DNA from: Ottelia alismoides
Taxonomy: Eukaryota; Streptophyta; Magnoliopsida; Alismatales; Hydrocharitaceae
DNA: 64,000 nucleotides
NCBI GenBank assembly: GCA_037367405.1
Contig: JAZKJV010007258.1
Coordinates: 432,915 to 496,914, forward strand
Direction of reading: 5' to 3'
Shown piece by piece: positions 48,434-59,599 of the stretch. A program made the position numbers and the translations under genes. The stretch's first letter is position 1. Each line of letters opens with the position of its first letter. The notes beneath the pieces are model-generated. The model saw nothing but the letters and a program-made list of their open reading frames with translations, was not told the origin of the DNA and did not search any database.

Positions 48434-49352
48434 TGATGAATCCACGATTCATCATCGCAATATCTTGATCTTAGCAAAATCCCCGAGTAAAATTCCAGAA
48501 AAATGTCCATAAAATCAATAAATTAACAAAATAACTCTTGTAAATAAAATACACTAATTACTGTGTATAAGATTGTACAAAATAAATTAACAATAAAAAG
48601 CCGCAAAAATCAAAGGAGTTTTATACTTGTAAATAGCCTAAAACTTCATGTATTTTTAATAAATTCATTTCAACTCCTTTTTGCCTAATTCTTTCTCTAA
48701 CTTGTTTATAAAAATGTATATAAAAATACAAAAAATACAAAACAAATTTCATCTCAAATAAATGCTCCTAGATCCCAAAGAGAAAAAGCCGTAAAGTCCA
48801 ACTTCCAAGCTAAATTCCCGCTCCGTACGAACTCCAAATTCACCAAACTCACTTTTAAAGTTCAAGTTAGAAAATTATCTATCCAACGGAAGTGGTTTCA
48901 TTAAAATCAGAGCTCATTTGCAAAAGTTGGGTTTTGGGACCTAGATGTACATTGTATACCATGTATATATTCATTCTTTGTTCATTTTTTATCTTACCTT
49001 TCTTAATTTTTAAAAATACAAAAAAATCATGCTTGTGTTGTATTTTATTTATATTATTTTATTGTATTTTTCCATGGTAAATATCTCTTATTAAAAAGAA
49101 AAAAATATACATAGTGTTTTGTATTCACTTGTAAATTCACCATTATTTTTTCCTTCTTTATTTTGTTGTATTTAAAGTAGCCTACTTTATTTCCTTTTAT
49201 TTATTTAATTATTTTACATTCTCTACAATAACCACCATTCAACTCTCTTCTACCACCAACCTCCATTCAACCCCACCATTTCTTAAACCTCCCATTCAAC
49301 TCCATTAATAAAATAACCTCCCACCATTTTAATAACCTCACATCCCATCATC

Positions 49353-49360
49353 TTTATATA
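49353..49360 (+). promoter_or_regulatory. TATA box of G 5' LTR
   Basis: TTTATATACC lies about 250 nt before the putative donor site; the 3' LTR has the same sequence at 61998-62007. Transcription would begin near 49385-49395. Confidence 0.55.
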
Positions 49361-49606
49361 CCTCTCATTCTCCTCAATTTTGCCTTTGATCCATCTTTAT
49401 GTGAGGAGAGCCAAGTTCCCAGAGTTGAATCGGTGACAGCGACGCAACCGCGGTCGAGCGACGACAGCCCTCTCTCCGGTGTGATCCGTTGGCTTTTTGG
49501 CCAACATCGCAGTCGCAACCGCGCGCTGCTCGAGCTCACCGCACGCCGGCGATTTGAGCGAAGACCATGCTCACGAGAGCACTCCATAGGCAACCATCCA
49601 TCTTAG

Positions 49607-49817
49607 GTAATTTTAATTTTATCTTGTCATTATTTTATCTTTGCATTTTTTTTAAACCATCACATTACCATCTATACACATCATCATTTTTTTATATCAT
49701 ATCATATCATCACCACCACCAACCCCTCTTATTTTTTTTAATCATATTCCCTTTCTTGATAAATTTAAAAAAAATAAAACAAAAAATAAAACAAAAAAAA
49801 GTCTTTTTTTATTACAG
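49607..49817 (+). other. Putative leader intron within G 5' LTR
   Basis: TTAG|GTAATTTT at 49606/49607 and a T-rich tract ending TTTATTACAG at 49817 frame a 211 nt AT-rich stretch between two GC-richer blocks, as in plant introns. The 3' LTR has it at 62251-62460 and the solo LTR at 3656-3330. A further donor-like CGAAG|GTAAAGG lies at 50220, and an acceptor-like TTTATTTTTAG at 52434 in the leader, so a longer splice into the leader is possible. Confidence 0.45.
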
Positions 49818-51404
49818 CAGAAAAAGATCAAAAAAAATTAAAAAAAACAAAAAAAATAAACGCAAGGGAGCAGCGGCGGCCCAGCCGCCGCCGCCCCCCT
49901 CTCCTCCATTCCCTCTGCCGCAAGCGGCGCCGCCGCTGCCTCCCCCGCCATCAGTCGCGCAAGGCGGTGCCCTCCGCCGATCTCCAAGCGCCACCGCGCG
50001 GCCGGCCTCGCCACCGCCGGTCGCTCCCTCCAGAACCGCCTGTGCCACGCGCGCCTGCTGTGCGCGGCCCTCAGCCCCCCGGTCGCCGTTCTCCGCCAGA
50101 GCGCCGCCGACACCTCCTCGCCGTCCCCTCCACCGCGTGGCCGCGCGCGAGTGGCCTCTCCTCCGCCTCAGCCGCCGCCGACCACAACCCTCATTTTGGG
50201 TTCTCCTTCCACCTGCGAAGGTAAAGGTACAAGAAAGGTTCTTTTCCATTTTTTATTGTAAAAATTGTGTAAATATTTTGTATAGTTTTCGTAATTACAA
50301 AATAGTCCCTGTGCATATGTTTGAGCTTTCTTTTTAATTCCTGATTTGCACAAAGACCCCTATGTTTGTGTAGTGATTTGGACCTTATTTTGGCATCCTT
50401 TTATTTAAAGAAAAATAGCATTATGTGGAGCAACTTATTTTCTGTCATCTGAGTATTTATTTGTATTTTTGTGAGTTGTGGATAATTTAAAATTGTCTAA
50501 CTGAAATATTAGATATGTTACCCAATCAGTGAACTTAAAATTATATCTCACACACGGTTGCTCTAAAAATTCCACAAAAATTATATATGATGTCTTGATA
50601 TATGATTAAGTTTCTGTCCAAATTTCATCTAAAATGGAGTTGTCTTGTGCCTGAAATAAATCATAGAGTGCTTTTAGTATTTGATTTTTAATTAAATCCA
50701 CGTACATGCTTTTCCCGAAATTTCAAGTCTCTTGGATTGCTCATCTAAATATCTTTGTGAGATAATTTGCTCTTGGACTAATTTGATAACGTGGATTTAA
50801 TAGGAATTAATTACTCATTTCCACTCTGTTTTCATTAAAAAATTCATAAAAAATTGATAACTTGTCAAAAAATTCTAAAAATATTACTGTAGCTTTCTTG
50901 CATCTTGTTTTACTTCCATTAATTTTTTCATAATTCTTGCTTACTGTTTGTGTGAGAAATTGCTAAAAAACCCATAAAAAGTATGTTTTTTTAGTTTGTG
51001 CTTTTTAACCCCTAAAATTCTAAAAAAATATGTTTTGCATTCATCATTGGATTAAGTTTACTGGAAAAATATAATTTGGCTTAATTGAATTAATCTTGCA
51101 TTAAATTAAATTAGGCTAAGTTGTATGCTTTCGTAGTATCTTAATTCAACCGCATCTTGTATTGGCATTTCTTCTTGCATTAAAAAAAATTAAAAAAATA
51201 CCACTTGGAAATCTAAAATCTTAACTTTGCAAATTAAACCTAAGTTGTTCCTTTGCCTCCCTGAGTTCGACCCCGGACTTGCCCGGGATACAAATTAAAG
51301 CCGAGACACTCTTCACGGAGATCTTCTCTCGGTTCTGACCGAATCGCTGAGTACACGTATTACAACGTGATCTAATTAAACAACGTATTCAGCGACTCGT
51401 CAGA

Positions 51405-51422
51405 TGGCGCCGTTGCCAGGGA
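51405..51422 (+). other. Primer-binding site of element G (tRNA-Asp type)
   Basis: TGGCGCCGTTGCCAGGGA starts two bases after the LTR and matches the tRNA-Asp 3' end complement used by Athila elements except for one G to A change. Confidence 0.9.
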
Positions 51423-52854
51423 GGCAAACGGCTTAGGGATTAGTTTAAAAATTTGGATTTAGATTTTCATTTACTCGGGTAGTCTGACCCTCGAGCCACT
51501 TGTATTTATTTCATTTTTTTTGTTTGCAATTATTTCTCTTCATATTTTTGTATATATATATTTTTTTATCTCTCTAACATAAATCTTTGTTTCCTTGCGA
51601 GGGCCCGGTGAACTTGGAGTGCATCGGAGGTCGACGGACGCGACGCGCGCCGACTGCTGAAGAGCGAGGAAAAGCAATTTGTTTTTGAGAGAATTTTTGT
51701 AAAGTGTTGTAATTATTTAGCTTGCTCTTTATAGCGGCTCTTGTTTGAGAGCTCGCGCATGTAAAAAGACTTGGACTTTATTTGTGGTGTGTCGAGCCTG
51801 TTTCACTCTCCGGCGAGGGTGGGGCTTGACTTGAGTGGTGAACTTAAGGATTAGGCACACGTTAGTATAGAATCAAATTTGTTTGTGCCCATCGTAAATT
51901 AGGCCACACATATCTTAGAAGATTCACATATCTTATAAGATTCATAATGAGACGCACATAGACACGTACTACTTAGCTCAAATTCAATCAATTCTTCCCC
52001 GCTAATAGTATATTGTTTAGGTGCGGTTTCCTCGATCTGCATGCATTTAGTGTAATATTTACAAATTCAGTTTTGCATAACGCATGAAGAGTGCTGGGAT
52101 TCACTGTAAGTATACCTCCTTCTGAGCATGCATCATAGTTTCTCGTTTGCATTCTGATTTCCGATTCCCATCTTGTTTTACAACTTAAGGTCAAAAGGAA
52201 ATTGGGACTGAACGGTAGACGTGCTTGTGTGTTCACATAAAATTCAAGTGATAACCTAACTCTAAAATTGGGACTGAATTGAGCAGGTCGATCTAATTAA
52301 TTGGAATAAAAAGAACCCTTGTTCTCGGGTGCATAAAGCCCTCATTGTTTGTTTTAACTGCAAGTGAGAGAGAGACGACCCTAGGATAGAGCCAAGTCTG
52401 GATTTCTTACTTACTACTGGTTCTTTATTTTTAGGCGATTAGCTACTTTTCAGTGAGGATTTACGGGTAGCCGGTAAACGGTCCGGACTTCCTTAGCAGA
52501 GTGGGAGGTTTAGAGGACGCATTAGTCCTCAAGGAACGGGTAGCCGTATTTATACGGTCCGTACTTACTCCTATACTGGCTGAAAGTAGGTCAAACTAGT
52601 CGTAAGAACCGGGCCAGTCTGTAGGAAAATACGGGCACCTAACAGCTCGTTAATCTTTCCAAGATTGTATTCTCACCAACTAAAATTGACCAGATAAATC
52701 GGCCGAACTCTTACGGCCATCACGTGTTGAGTTGGTGAAATTGGGGGTTTGGATTGCGTTTGAATTGTGTGAGTTCACTCCGTACATTTACGTGCACCGT
52801 AGAACTAGCGCCTCATTGATTATCGTGATCTAATCGGTTCTTTTGACATCGAAG
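51423..52854 (+). other. Leader of element G with a hairpin cluster
   Basis: 1.4 kb without a recognisable gene. Near its end are a duplicated block ACGGGTAGCCG...CGGTCCG (52463-52488 and 52536-52562) and perfect short hairpins: GAGGAC/GTCCTC (52513-52530, 6 nt loop) and CCGTA/TACGG (52544-52557, 4 nt loop). Their position before gag suits a packaging or dimerisation signal, but that is inference. Confidence 0.5.
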
Positions 52855-55490
52855 ATGACTGATTGGGGGGATATTTATTCGGACTTTGCAAACCTCTCGT
52901 TGAACCCTTCAAAAAGTACGTCTTCAAAGGTCCAAGCGCAACTTGGACCAACCTGGACTCATGACCCTCTTGAGCCCAGGATCACTCACTCTCGGGATGG
53001 TTACCCTCAAACCATCCCATTTCTCTCTTCCCACCTCACCGAGGAAGACCATCGCCTTGGTGAGAATATCATGATTCATAAATCCTCTTCTAATCAAGAA
53101 AACATTGTTGATTCAGGACATAAAGAAGATTCGAGTAAAATGCCGAAGAAGAAAGAAGAGGAAGAAGAGAACCATGAAGACCCAATGAGAAGTATACTTG
53201 CCCGATTAGCTGCATCTGAGCAGCAACAAGCATTACTGAGAGCTCAGTTAGGACAGTTAAATGTTGGGGTCCAACTACCAATGGATGCGGCATACAACCC
53301 CGGACAATATCAAATTCATAATTACTTGAGTCCGGCCGAACCCGAGGTTGATTTTGAATTGAAGCCGCATTTTCTGAACCTGTTGCCACACTTCGATGGG
53401 AATGCTTCTGAGGAACCATATGCATTCCTAAGGGACTTTGAGCTCATCTGCGCTAACCTCAAACATCAAAATGTTAGTCAGGATTATATTAGGCTCAAAG
53501 CCCTTCCATTTGCCTTGGGTGGAAAAGCCGATTACTGGGTGAAGAATCTTGGAATCATCGTCACCACTTATGCCCAGTTCAAGGACCTATTCCTAAAGAA
53601 GTTCTACCCGTTGAGTAGAACTAACATGATGAGGACGCGAATTACGAGTTTTTCCCAATTACCCAATGAAGCCTTCTGTGATGCTTGGGAAAGATTCAAG
53701 GACATCCTGCAAAAGTGCCCTTGTCATAGATTAGATGACAACATCTTGGTCCAATCCTTCTTCACTGGTCTCAACCCTGAGATGCAGGGTTTAGTGAGCG
53801 CTGCCTGTGGAGGCAGCTATACATCACGAGGAGCGGATACCGTCTGGAGGGTATTCGAGCAGATGGCTGAAACTAGCCTCTCACAGATGGCCAGCAGGGC
53901 CTATACACCATCCCCCAGTTCACTCTCACTTGGAGGGGGAAAATCAGCTGTAGTCGATCTCTCTCAGGACGTGATCCCTAGCATGGGACTTCTTGCTGAC
54001 AAGCTTACTGTAGTTGAGAAGATCGACAGGAGGATTGATTTAGACCGGAGCGTCTCCAAACTTCCAAAACAGATGGAGGAGTTGACTGAGAAGGTATCTA
54101 AGATAAGGATACCCGCCGTGACTGCACCCTCTGCTCCTGTATACCGAGTTCACCATGTTCAGGAGCAGTTGGTGTCAGGGCAACCCCAGCCGTGGGAGCA
54201 GGACTAATCCTACACCCACTCTTTCCAGCAGCCACCTCCAGTAGCAGAGACAGTCCAGGAGGAGCCTCCACCAGTTTGGGAGGTGAATGGGATATGGTAT
54301 ACTCAGGACCCTGCCGGGCAGGGAAGTACGGGAGACCGACAGACCTATCAGCGTCCCCCGACCTTTCACAACACCGCATTCACCTCCGCACCACCTCCGT
54401 CACAGCAGAGCCCTGGATTCCATCCACCGCAACAGCAGAGGCAGTACACTGGCCAGCAGGGCCAGTCTTCCCGTTCTTCTTCCCAGTCTTATCCACTTCC
54501 TTCATTGTCTAGTCCCGTGGATATTCAGCAGCAGATACTCGACGAGCTACGTTCCTACAGGAATGAGGTTCAGGACTTACGGGTGGATATCAACCGCCTG
54601 TCAAGATGGCGAGACGAGCAGACTGCACCCTCTACCTCGATCCCAGCCCAAGTTCAGGCTAACCCCAATAGCCTGAACCGTTCTAGTTCTCAGCAGCACT
54701 TTGGTCAGGTATACTATTCAGCATCTCCTAAATCTGAACATGAGATTCTTTCGTGTGACAAGGCTAACCACATGTCACTCAGGAGCGGAAGGACCGTGGT
54801 CGTACCTGACCGGGCGAGGGACACGAGGAGGGGCATCTCTGGAGCTCTGCCTGAGGAGTCTTCAGAGGACGAGGAGGAGAGGCATCATATTTCAGAGCCC
54901 CATCAGCACCATTCGAGGATTTCTACTCAGGGAGTCGAGAGGAGGAGGAGAGCACGTATGCAGCATCGTCAGCATGGATATTCTTCTGAATCTACGGAGG
55001 ACCTTGCATCTCCGGTTGTGGCGGATACCACTCCAGCTTCTATTCCACAACCTGTAGTAGATAGTTTAGATTTTGAGTCCATGTTGCATCAAAAAGATTC
55101 TTGTATGAAGAACTCTGTTTCCGTTAAGTCAAAGAATGATCTTTCAGTTCATGATTCAGATTCTTCATCCTCTGTTTCCTTAGCTTCAATCCCTTTCCCC
55201 CGTGCTCTTACGGCAGGAAAGCGCATCAAAAAGATTCAGAAAGATGACCCCGACATGGTACGGTTTTGTAAAGAAAACATCACAGTTAAAGTGCCATTTG
55301 ATGAATATGTGGCTAACCATCCTGCATTCCAGAAATACCCTAAGGTGAGATGCACACCTACAAGGGTTAGCAGGAAGAAAGACAACCGAAATATAAAGAC
55401 ACATGTCTTATCAGTAGCCACAACCTATTGTCTCAAGAATCAGACTTTGCCAAAGAAAAAGAGAGACATGGGTGCTCACTATGTGGAGAG
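52855..55490 (+). pseudogene. Gag region of element G gag-pol frame
   Basis: The ATG at 52855 is the first in the frame. The N-terminus (about residues 1-130) is acidic with a Glu/Lys-rich stretch (KKKEEEEENHED). The Retrotrans_gag core spans about residues 170-330: FLNLLPHFDGNASEEPYAFL, KALPFALGGKADYWVKNL, FLKKFYPLSRTNMM, CDAWERFKDILQKCPCH, ILVQSFFTGL. A Gln/Pro/Ser-rich linker and an Arg/Glu-rich segment (RRRRARMQHRQHG) follow; no CCHC knuckle is visible. One TAA (54205-54207) interrupts the frame, and the same frame stays open after it. The protein would build the virus-like particle. Confidence 0.88.
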
Positions 55491-58400
55491 TCGTATTGAC
55501 GACATTGCGTTTGCACGCACACTCTTAGATAACGGTTCTTCGATCAACTTACTTCCCTTAGCCTGATATCAGAAATTGGAGTTGGGACCACTTCGCAAAT
55601 CTAGAGCTTTACTCCAATTCGCAGATCGTTCAATGAAGAGACCTAAGGGAGAAGTGAAGAACATCGTTATCTTGATTGAGGGGCAGAACTATCAGGTGGA
55701 CTTCACAGTCTTGGACATGGAGACCCCCAACCATTAGAGAGAATCTCAGATCATTCTTGGGTGACCCTTCCTTAGGACCGCAGGCGCAGCTTTCGATTAT
55801 GGTACGGGAATGATGAAGTTCTGTTCTCCAGGCAGAGAAGTGAACCTTGAGATGAAGCAAACCAAGTGTCAGCGACCCGATTCAGAGAGTAGCACAGAGT
55901 ACTCATCTTCAGAGGCAGACTGCAGTTTGATTAGCACAGTTGGGATTTGGGGACAGATTCCTTCAGGACAGAGCGAGACCCTTTCATCTGGAGAGGATAT
56001 AGTGCATGACGCAGTTTGCCAGGTGTTGTCTGATCTTGCTAGAGATGCATCAACCTATTCTCATGATGACTTAGAGATCCATCCGGATCTGTCAGTTCCA
56101 TCCTCTTCGGAACAATCATGGGACATAGATGATGAGTCGGACGTGGCTTTTGCCGATTGTTTGGATACTTTTGACGATCCGACTCCCGATACTTCTGATT
56201 TGGTGGCGAGTACTACTCAGCTTAGCCCACCTTCATGCAGCACGGAACCAGATTCAGATTCAGTTCAGCCAGATCTGCTTGATGATACCACATTGCCAGA
56301 ACTGAAATCACTACCTCCTACACTCAAGTATGCCTTTCTTGCGGGACCCAAAGAGAGATATCCTATCATCATTAGCTCAGACTTGACTTTAGAACAGGAG
56401 TCTAGGTTGTTAGAGGTCTTAGAGAGGAACCGCAAAGCAATAGGTTGGACAGTGTCGGATCTCGTGGGCATCAACCCCGCTCTCTGCTCGCACCACATTT
56501 TTACTGAGGATAACGTGAGACCTTCCCGTGAGTTTCAGAGGAGACTTAACCCCAATCTACGGGAAGTGGTGAAGAATGAAATTGAGAAATGGTGCAAAGC
56601 AGGGTTTATATACCCTATTTCTGACTCCAAGTGGGTGGCCCCACTTCATGTTGTCCCGAAGAAGTCGGGAATTCAGATGGTCACCAACGAGGAGGGGGTA
56701 GAGATCGCGACACGAGTACCCACGTCATGGCGCGTCTATGTCGACTACAGACGCCTGAATGCTGCGACCAAGAAAGATCACTTTCCCTTGCCTTTTATTG
56801 ATCAGATCTTGGAGAGACTCGCAGGGAAAGAGTTCTTCTGTTTTCTTGACGGGTACTCAGGCTACAACCAGGTGGCCATAGCCCCTGAGGACCAGGAAAA
56901 TACCACATTCACATGTCCATTCGGCACTTATGCTTTCAGGCGCATGCCATTCAGGCTCTGCAATGCCCCGGGCACATTTCAGCGGTGCATGATAGCCATA
57001 TTTGCCGAGATGGTGGGAGATTTCCTGGAAGTGTTCATGGATGACTTCTCGGTCCATGGTGATTCTTTTGATACATGTTTAGCGCACTTGGACCGAGTCC
57101 TCACGAGGTGTAGAGAGGTGAATCTGGTACTCTCCTGGGAGAAGAGTCACTTTATGGTGACGGAGGGTATCGTGCTGGGGCATGTCATCTCCAAAAGGGG
57201 AATGGAGGTTGACCCTGCCAAGGTGGAGGTGATCAAGAAACTCGATCCACCTACCAACGTGAAGTCAGTGCGGTCATTCTTAGGGCATGTTGGATTCTAT
57301 AGGAGATTCATTCAAGATTTTTCAAAGATCGCCCGCCCACTGACTGAGCTCTTAGGGAAAGACATAGAGTTCGTTGTAGATCACAGGTGTCTGGAGGCCT
57401 TTGAGCTCTTGAAAAGGAAAATTCGTACCTCGCCTATCCTACAAGCTCCTGACTGGTCTCTCCCCTTTGAGATCATGACTGACGCTTCAGATTTCGCTAT
57501 AGGAGCTGTGTTAGGACAACGGCGAGAGGGGATTCCGTTTGCGATTCACTACGCGAGCAAAGTTTTAGATCCTACACAGAAAAATTATACAGTGACTGAA
57601 AAGGAAATGCTCGCGGTAGTATGGGCCCTCGAGAAGTTCAGATCATATATTTTGGGCTCTAAGGTGACAATATATACTGATCATACAGCCATTCGATACT
57701 TAATGGAAAAGAAGGACGCGAAGGCGCGTCTTCTTAGGTGGATTTTACTCCTCCAGGAATTTGATTTAGAGATTAAAGATAAACCTGGAGTGAAGAATGT
57801 TGTGGCTGATCACCTTTCTCGGATTGAACTTAAGGATTCTCCTTATCATGAGCGGATTAGAGAGACCTTCCCAGATGAGTCAATTTGTGTTATTGACTCC
57901 CTCCCGTGGTTTGCCAACATGGTGAACTATCTTGTCTCCAAGCAGGTTCCCCATGGCTGGACTAGGAGCAGCATTGATCGACTGAAGTCGGATTCGAGGA
58001 GATACCACTGGGACGATCCTTTCCTTTTCTTCGAAGGACCGGATTGTGTTTGGAGAAGGTGTATTCCTCAGGAGGAATACCAGAGTGTCCTCACATATTG
58101 TCATTCACTTGAGGCTGGAGGACACCATTCGGGAAAGAGAACCGCTCACAAAGTACTTCAATGTGGATTGTATTGGCCGACCTTGTTTAGAGATGCTATT
58201 AATTTTGTACGGTCGTGCCTGATCTGTCAAAGGATGGGAGGGACAGTTGGACAGAGAGATGAGATGCCCATGCAACCGGTGATTATTTGTGATGTTTTTG
58301 ATGCATGGGGCATAGATTTTATGGGTCCCTTTCCCAACAGCCAAGGACATGAGTACATTTTGTTGGCGGTTGATTATTTATCTAGGTGGGTGGAGGCTAT

Positions 58401-59232
58401 CCCAACCCGAACCGCAGACAGCAAAACTGTCTGTAAGTTTGTGAGAGACCATATTATTGCTAGGTTCGGGGTGCCAAAAGTTTTGATATCTGATGGGGGT
58501 AGCCACTTTGTGAATCGAGATATGAGATCTTTAGCTAAGGACTATGGATTTGAGCATAGAGTTACTAGTCGTTACCACCCACAGTCCAACGGCATGGCAG
58601 AGGTTTCGAACAGAGAGGTGAAGAGTATTTTGCAGAAATTGGTTCGTCCCGATAGGAAGAACTGGTCTCAACTCTTGGACCAAGTTCTGTGGGCCTATAG
58701 GACAGCCTACAAAACACCATTGGGTACTTCACCATTTAGAATGATCTATGGCAAGCCATGCCATTTGCCCGCAGAATTGATTCATAAATCCGAATGGGCA
58801 ATTAAGAAGATTAATTGGAGTTGTCACCTAGGGAAACTTTGTCGAGACTTGAACTTGAACGAGCTCGTGGAAATCTGAAACAGGGCATATGACAACAGTT
58901 TGATTTATAAGGACAAAGTAAAGAGATGGCATGATCAGCACATTAGGTGCAAAGACTTTGTCCCTGGACAAAAGGTATGGTTGTTTAATGCCAGGTTGAA
59001 GATGTTCCATGGGAAGCTCAAATCTAAATGGACGGGTCCCTTTGTGGTTAAGAAAGTGCACGAGAATGGAAGTGTAGAGATAGTTGATCTCACAGATGGT
59101 GCACAATCTCATGTGGTGAATGGACAACTGTTGAAGCATTTTGTTGATTCCAAAGAGCAGTTAGTCCAAGTCGAGGTCATCAACTTCATACAGAGTGAGC
59201 ACAGAGCAGATACATCTTATTACTCTTCATGA
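55491..59232 (+). pseudogene. Protease-RT-RNase H-integrase region of element G gag-pol frame
   Basis: Same frame as gag; numbering counts from the 52855 ATG and reads through stops. The protease site is LLDNGSS (Asp892). RT has [32 protein letters not shown] and FMDDFSV (Asp1396-Asp1397). RNase H begins at [12 protein letters not shown] (Asp1543) and ends near [11 protein letters not shown]. Integrase has HHSGKR...CLIC and a complete D,D35E triad: Asp1821, Asp1880, Glu1916. The C-terminal module is SKWTGPFVVKKV. In-frame stops lie at 55564, 55735, 55762 and 58876; the terminal stop is TGA at 59230-59232. There is no frameshift in the whole region. Domains and catalytic residues look otherwise intact. 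Confidence 0.93.
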
Positions 59233-59341
59233 AGATGCAGCATCAAGATTCAGCATCTTAGAAGATTCCATCACTCTTGTACATATTCTCCCTTCTTTGT
59301 ATATTCTCGAGATCACGTCGGTTCTCACACTTACTCTTGTC

Positions 59342-59599
59342 CTATACTTAGGTTGACCAAAGCCTAAGTATAGGGGGGACCCATGCCCGCCATGTGTATT
59401 TACTCATCATTTCTCCTCTTGACCTCGTCCGCCCCATTTTTGCTCTTCTTCTACACTTAGGCTGTCCAGAGCCTAAGTATAGGGGGGGCGGATCGATTTC
59501 TATACTTTCTATTATTTTAGCTTTCCTACGCTTAGTACGAGCTATGTCTTTTTGTCACCTAGTGCCATGAGGACATAGCACAAGCTAAGTATAGGGGGG
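59342..59599 (+). repeat. Three stem-loops each ending in a PPT-like G-run
   Basis: Unit 1: arms CTATACTTAGG (59342-59352) and CCTAAGTATAG (59363-59373), perfect 11 bp, then G6. Unit 2: arms 59451-59463 and 59470-59482, 12 of 13 pairs, then G7. Unit 3: arms 59526-59535 and about 59584-59594 with 8 of 10 pairs, plus an inner perfect pair GCTATGTC/GACATAGC (59541-59548, 59572-59579), then G6. The 3' arm plus G-run (TAAGTATAGGGGGG) equals the true PPT at 61065-61077. Confidence 0.85.

Larger units (their letters stand above)
48434..51402 (+). repeat. 5' LTR of element G, 2969 bp
   Basis: It starts with a palindrome (arms TGATGAATC and GATTCATCA around CAC) and ends AGCGACTCGTCA. It contains a TATA box (49353-49360), a putative intron (49607-49817), a GC-rich island (49860-50220) that yields proline/arginine-rich frames on both strands, and a U5 motif CCTGAGTTCGACCCCGG (51260-51276). 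Compared with the 3' LTR, the first 366 bp show one difference, but the GC island shows fifteen in 360 bp. Confidence 0.94.

Noticed and set aside
49860..50220. CpG-island-like promoter of a host gene
   Set aside because: The same island occurs at the same place in every G-family LTR; no host coding sequence follows.
49812..50249. 145-codon Gly/Ala/Arg-rich minus-strand frame, repeated at 62455-62892
   Set aside because: It is antisense to the LTR GC island. Repetition follows from the two LTRs, and composition alone explains the open frame.
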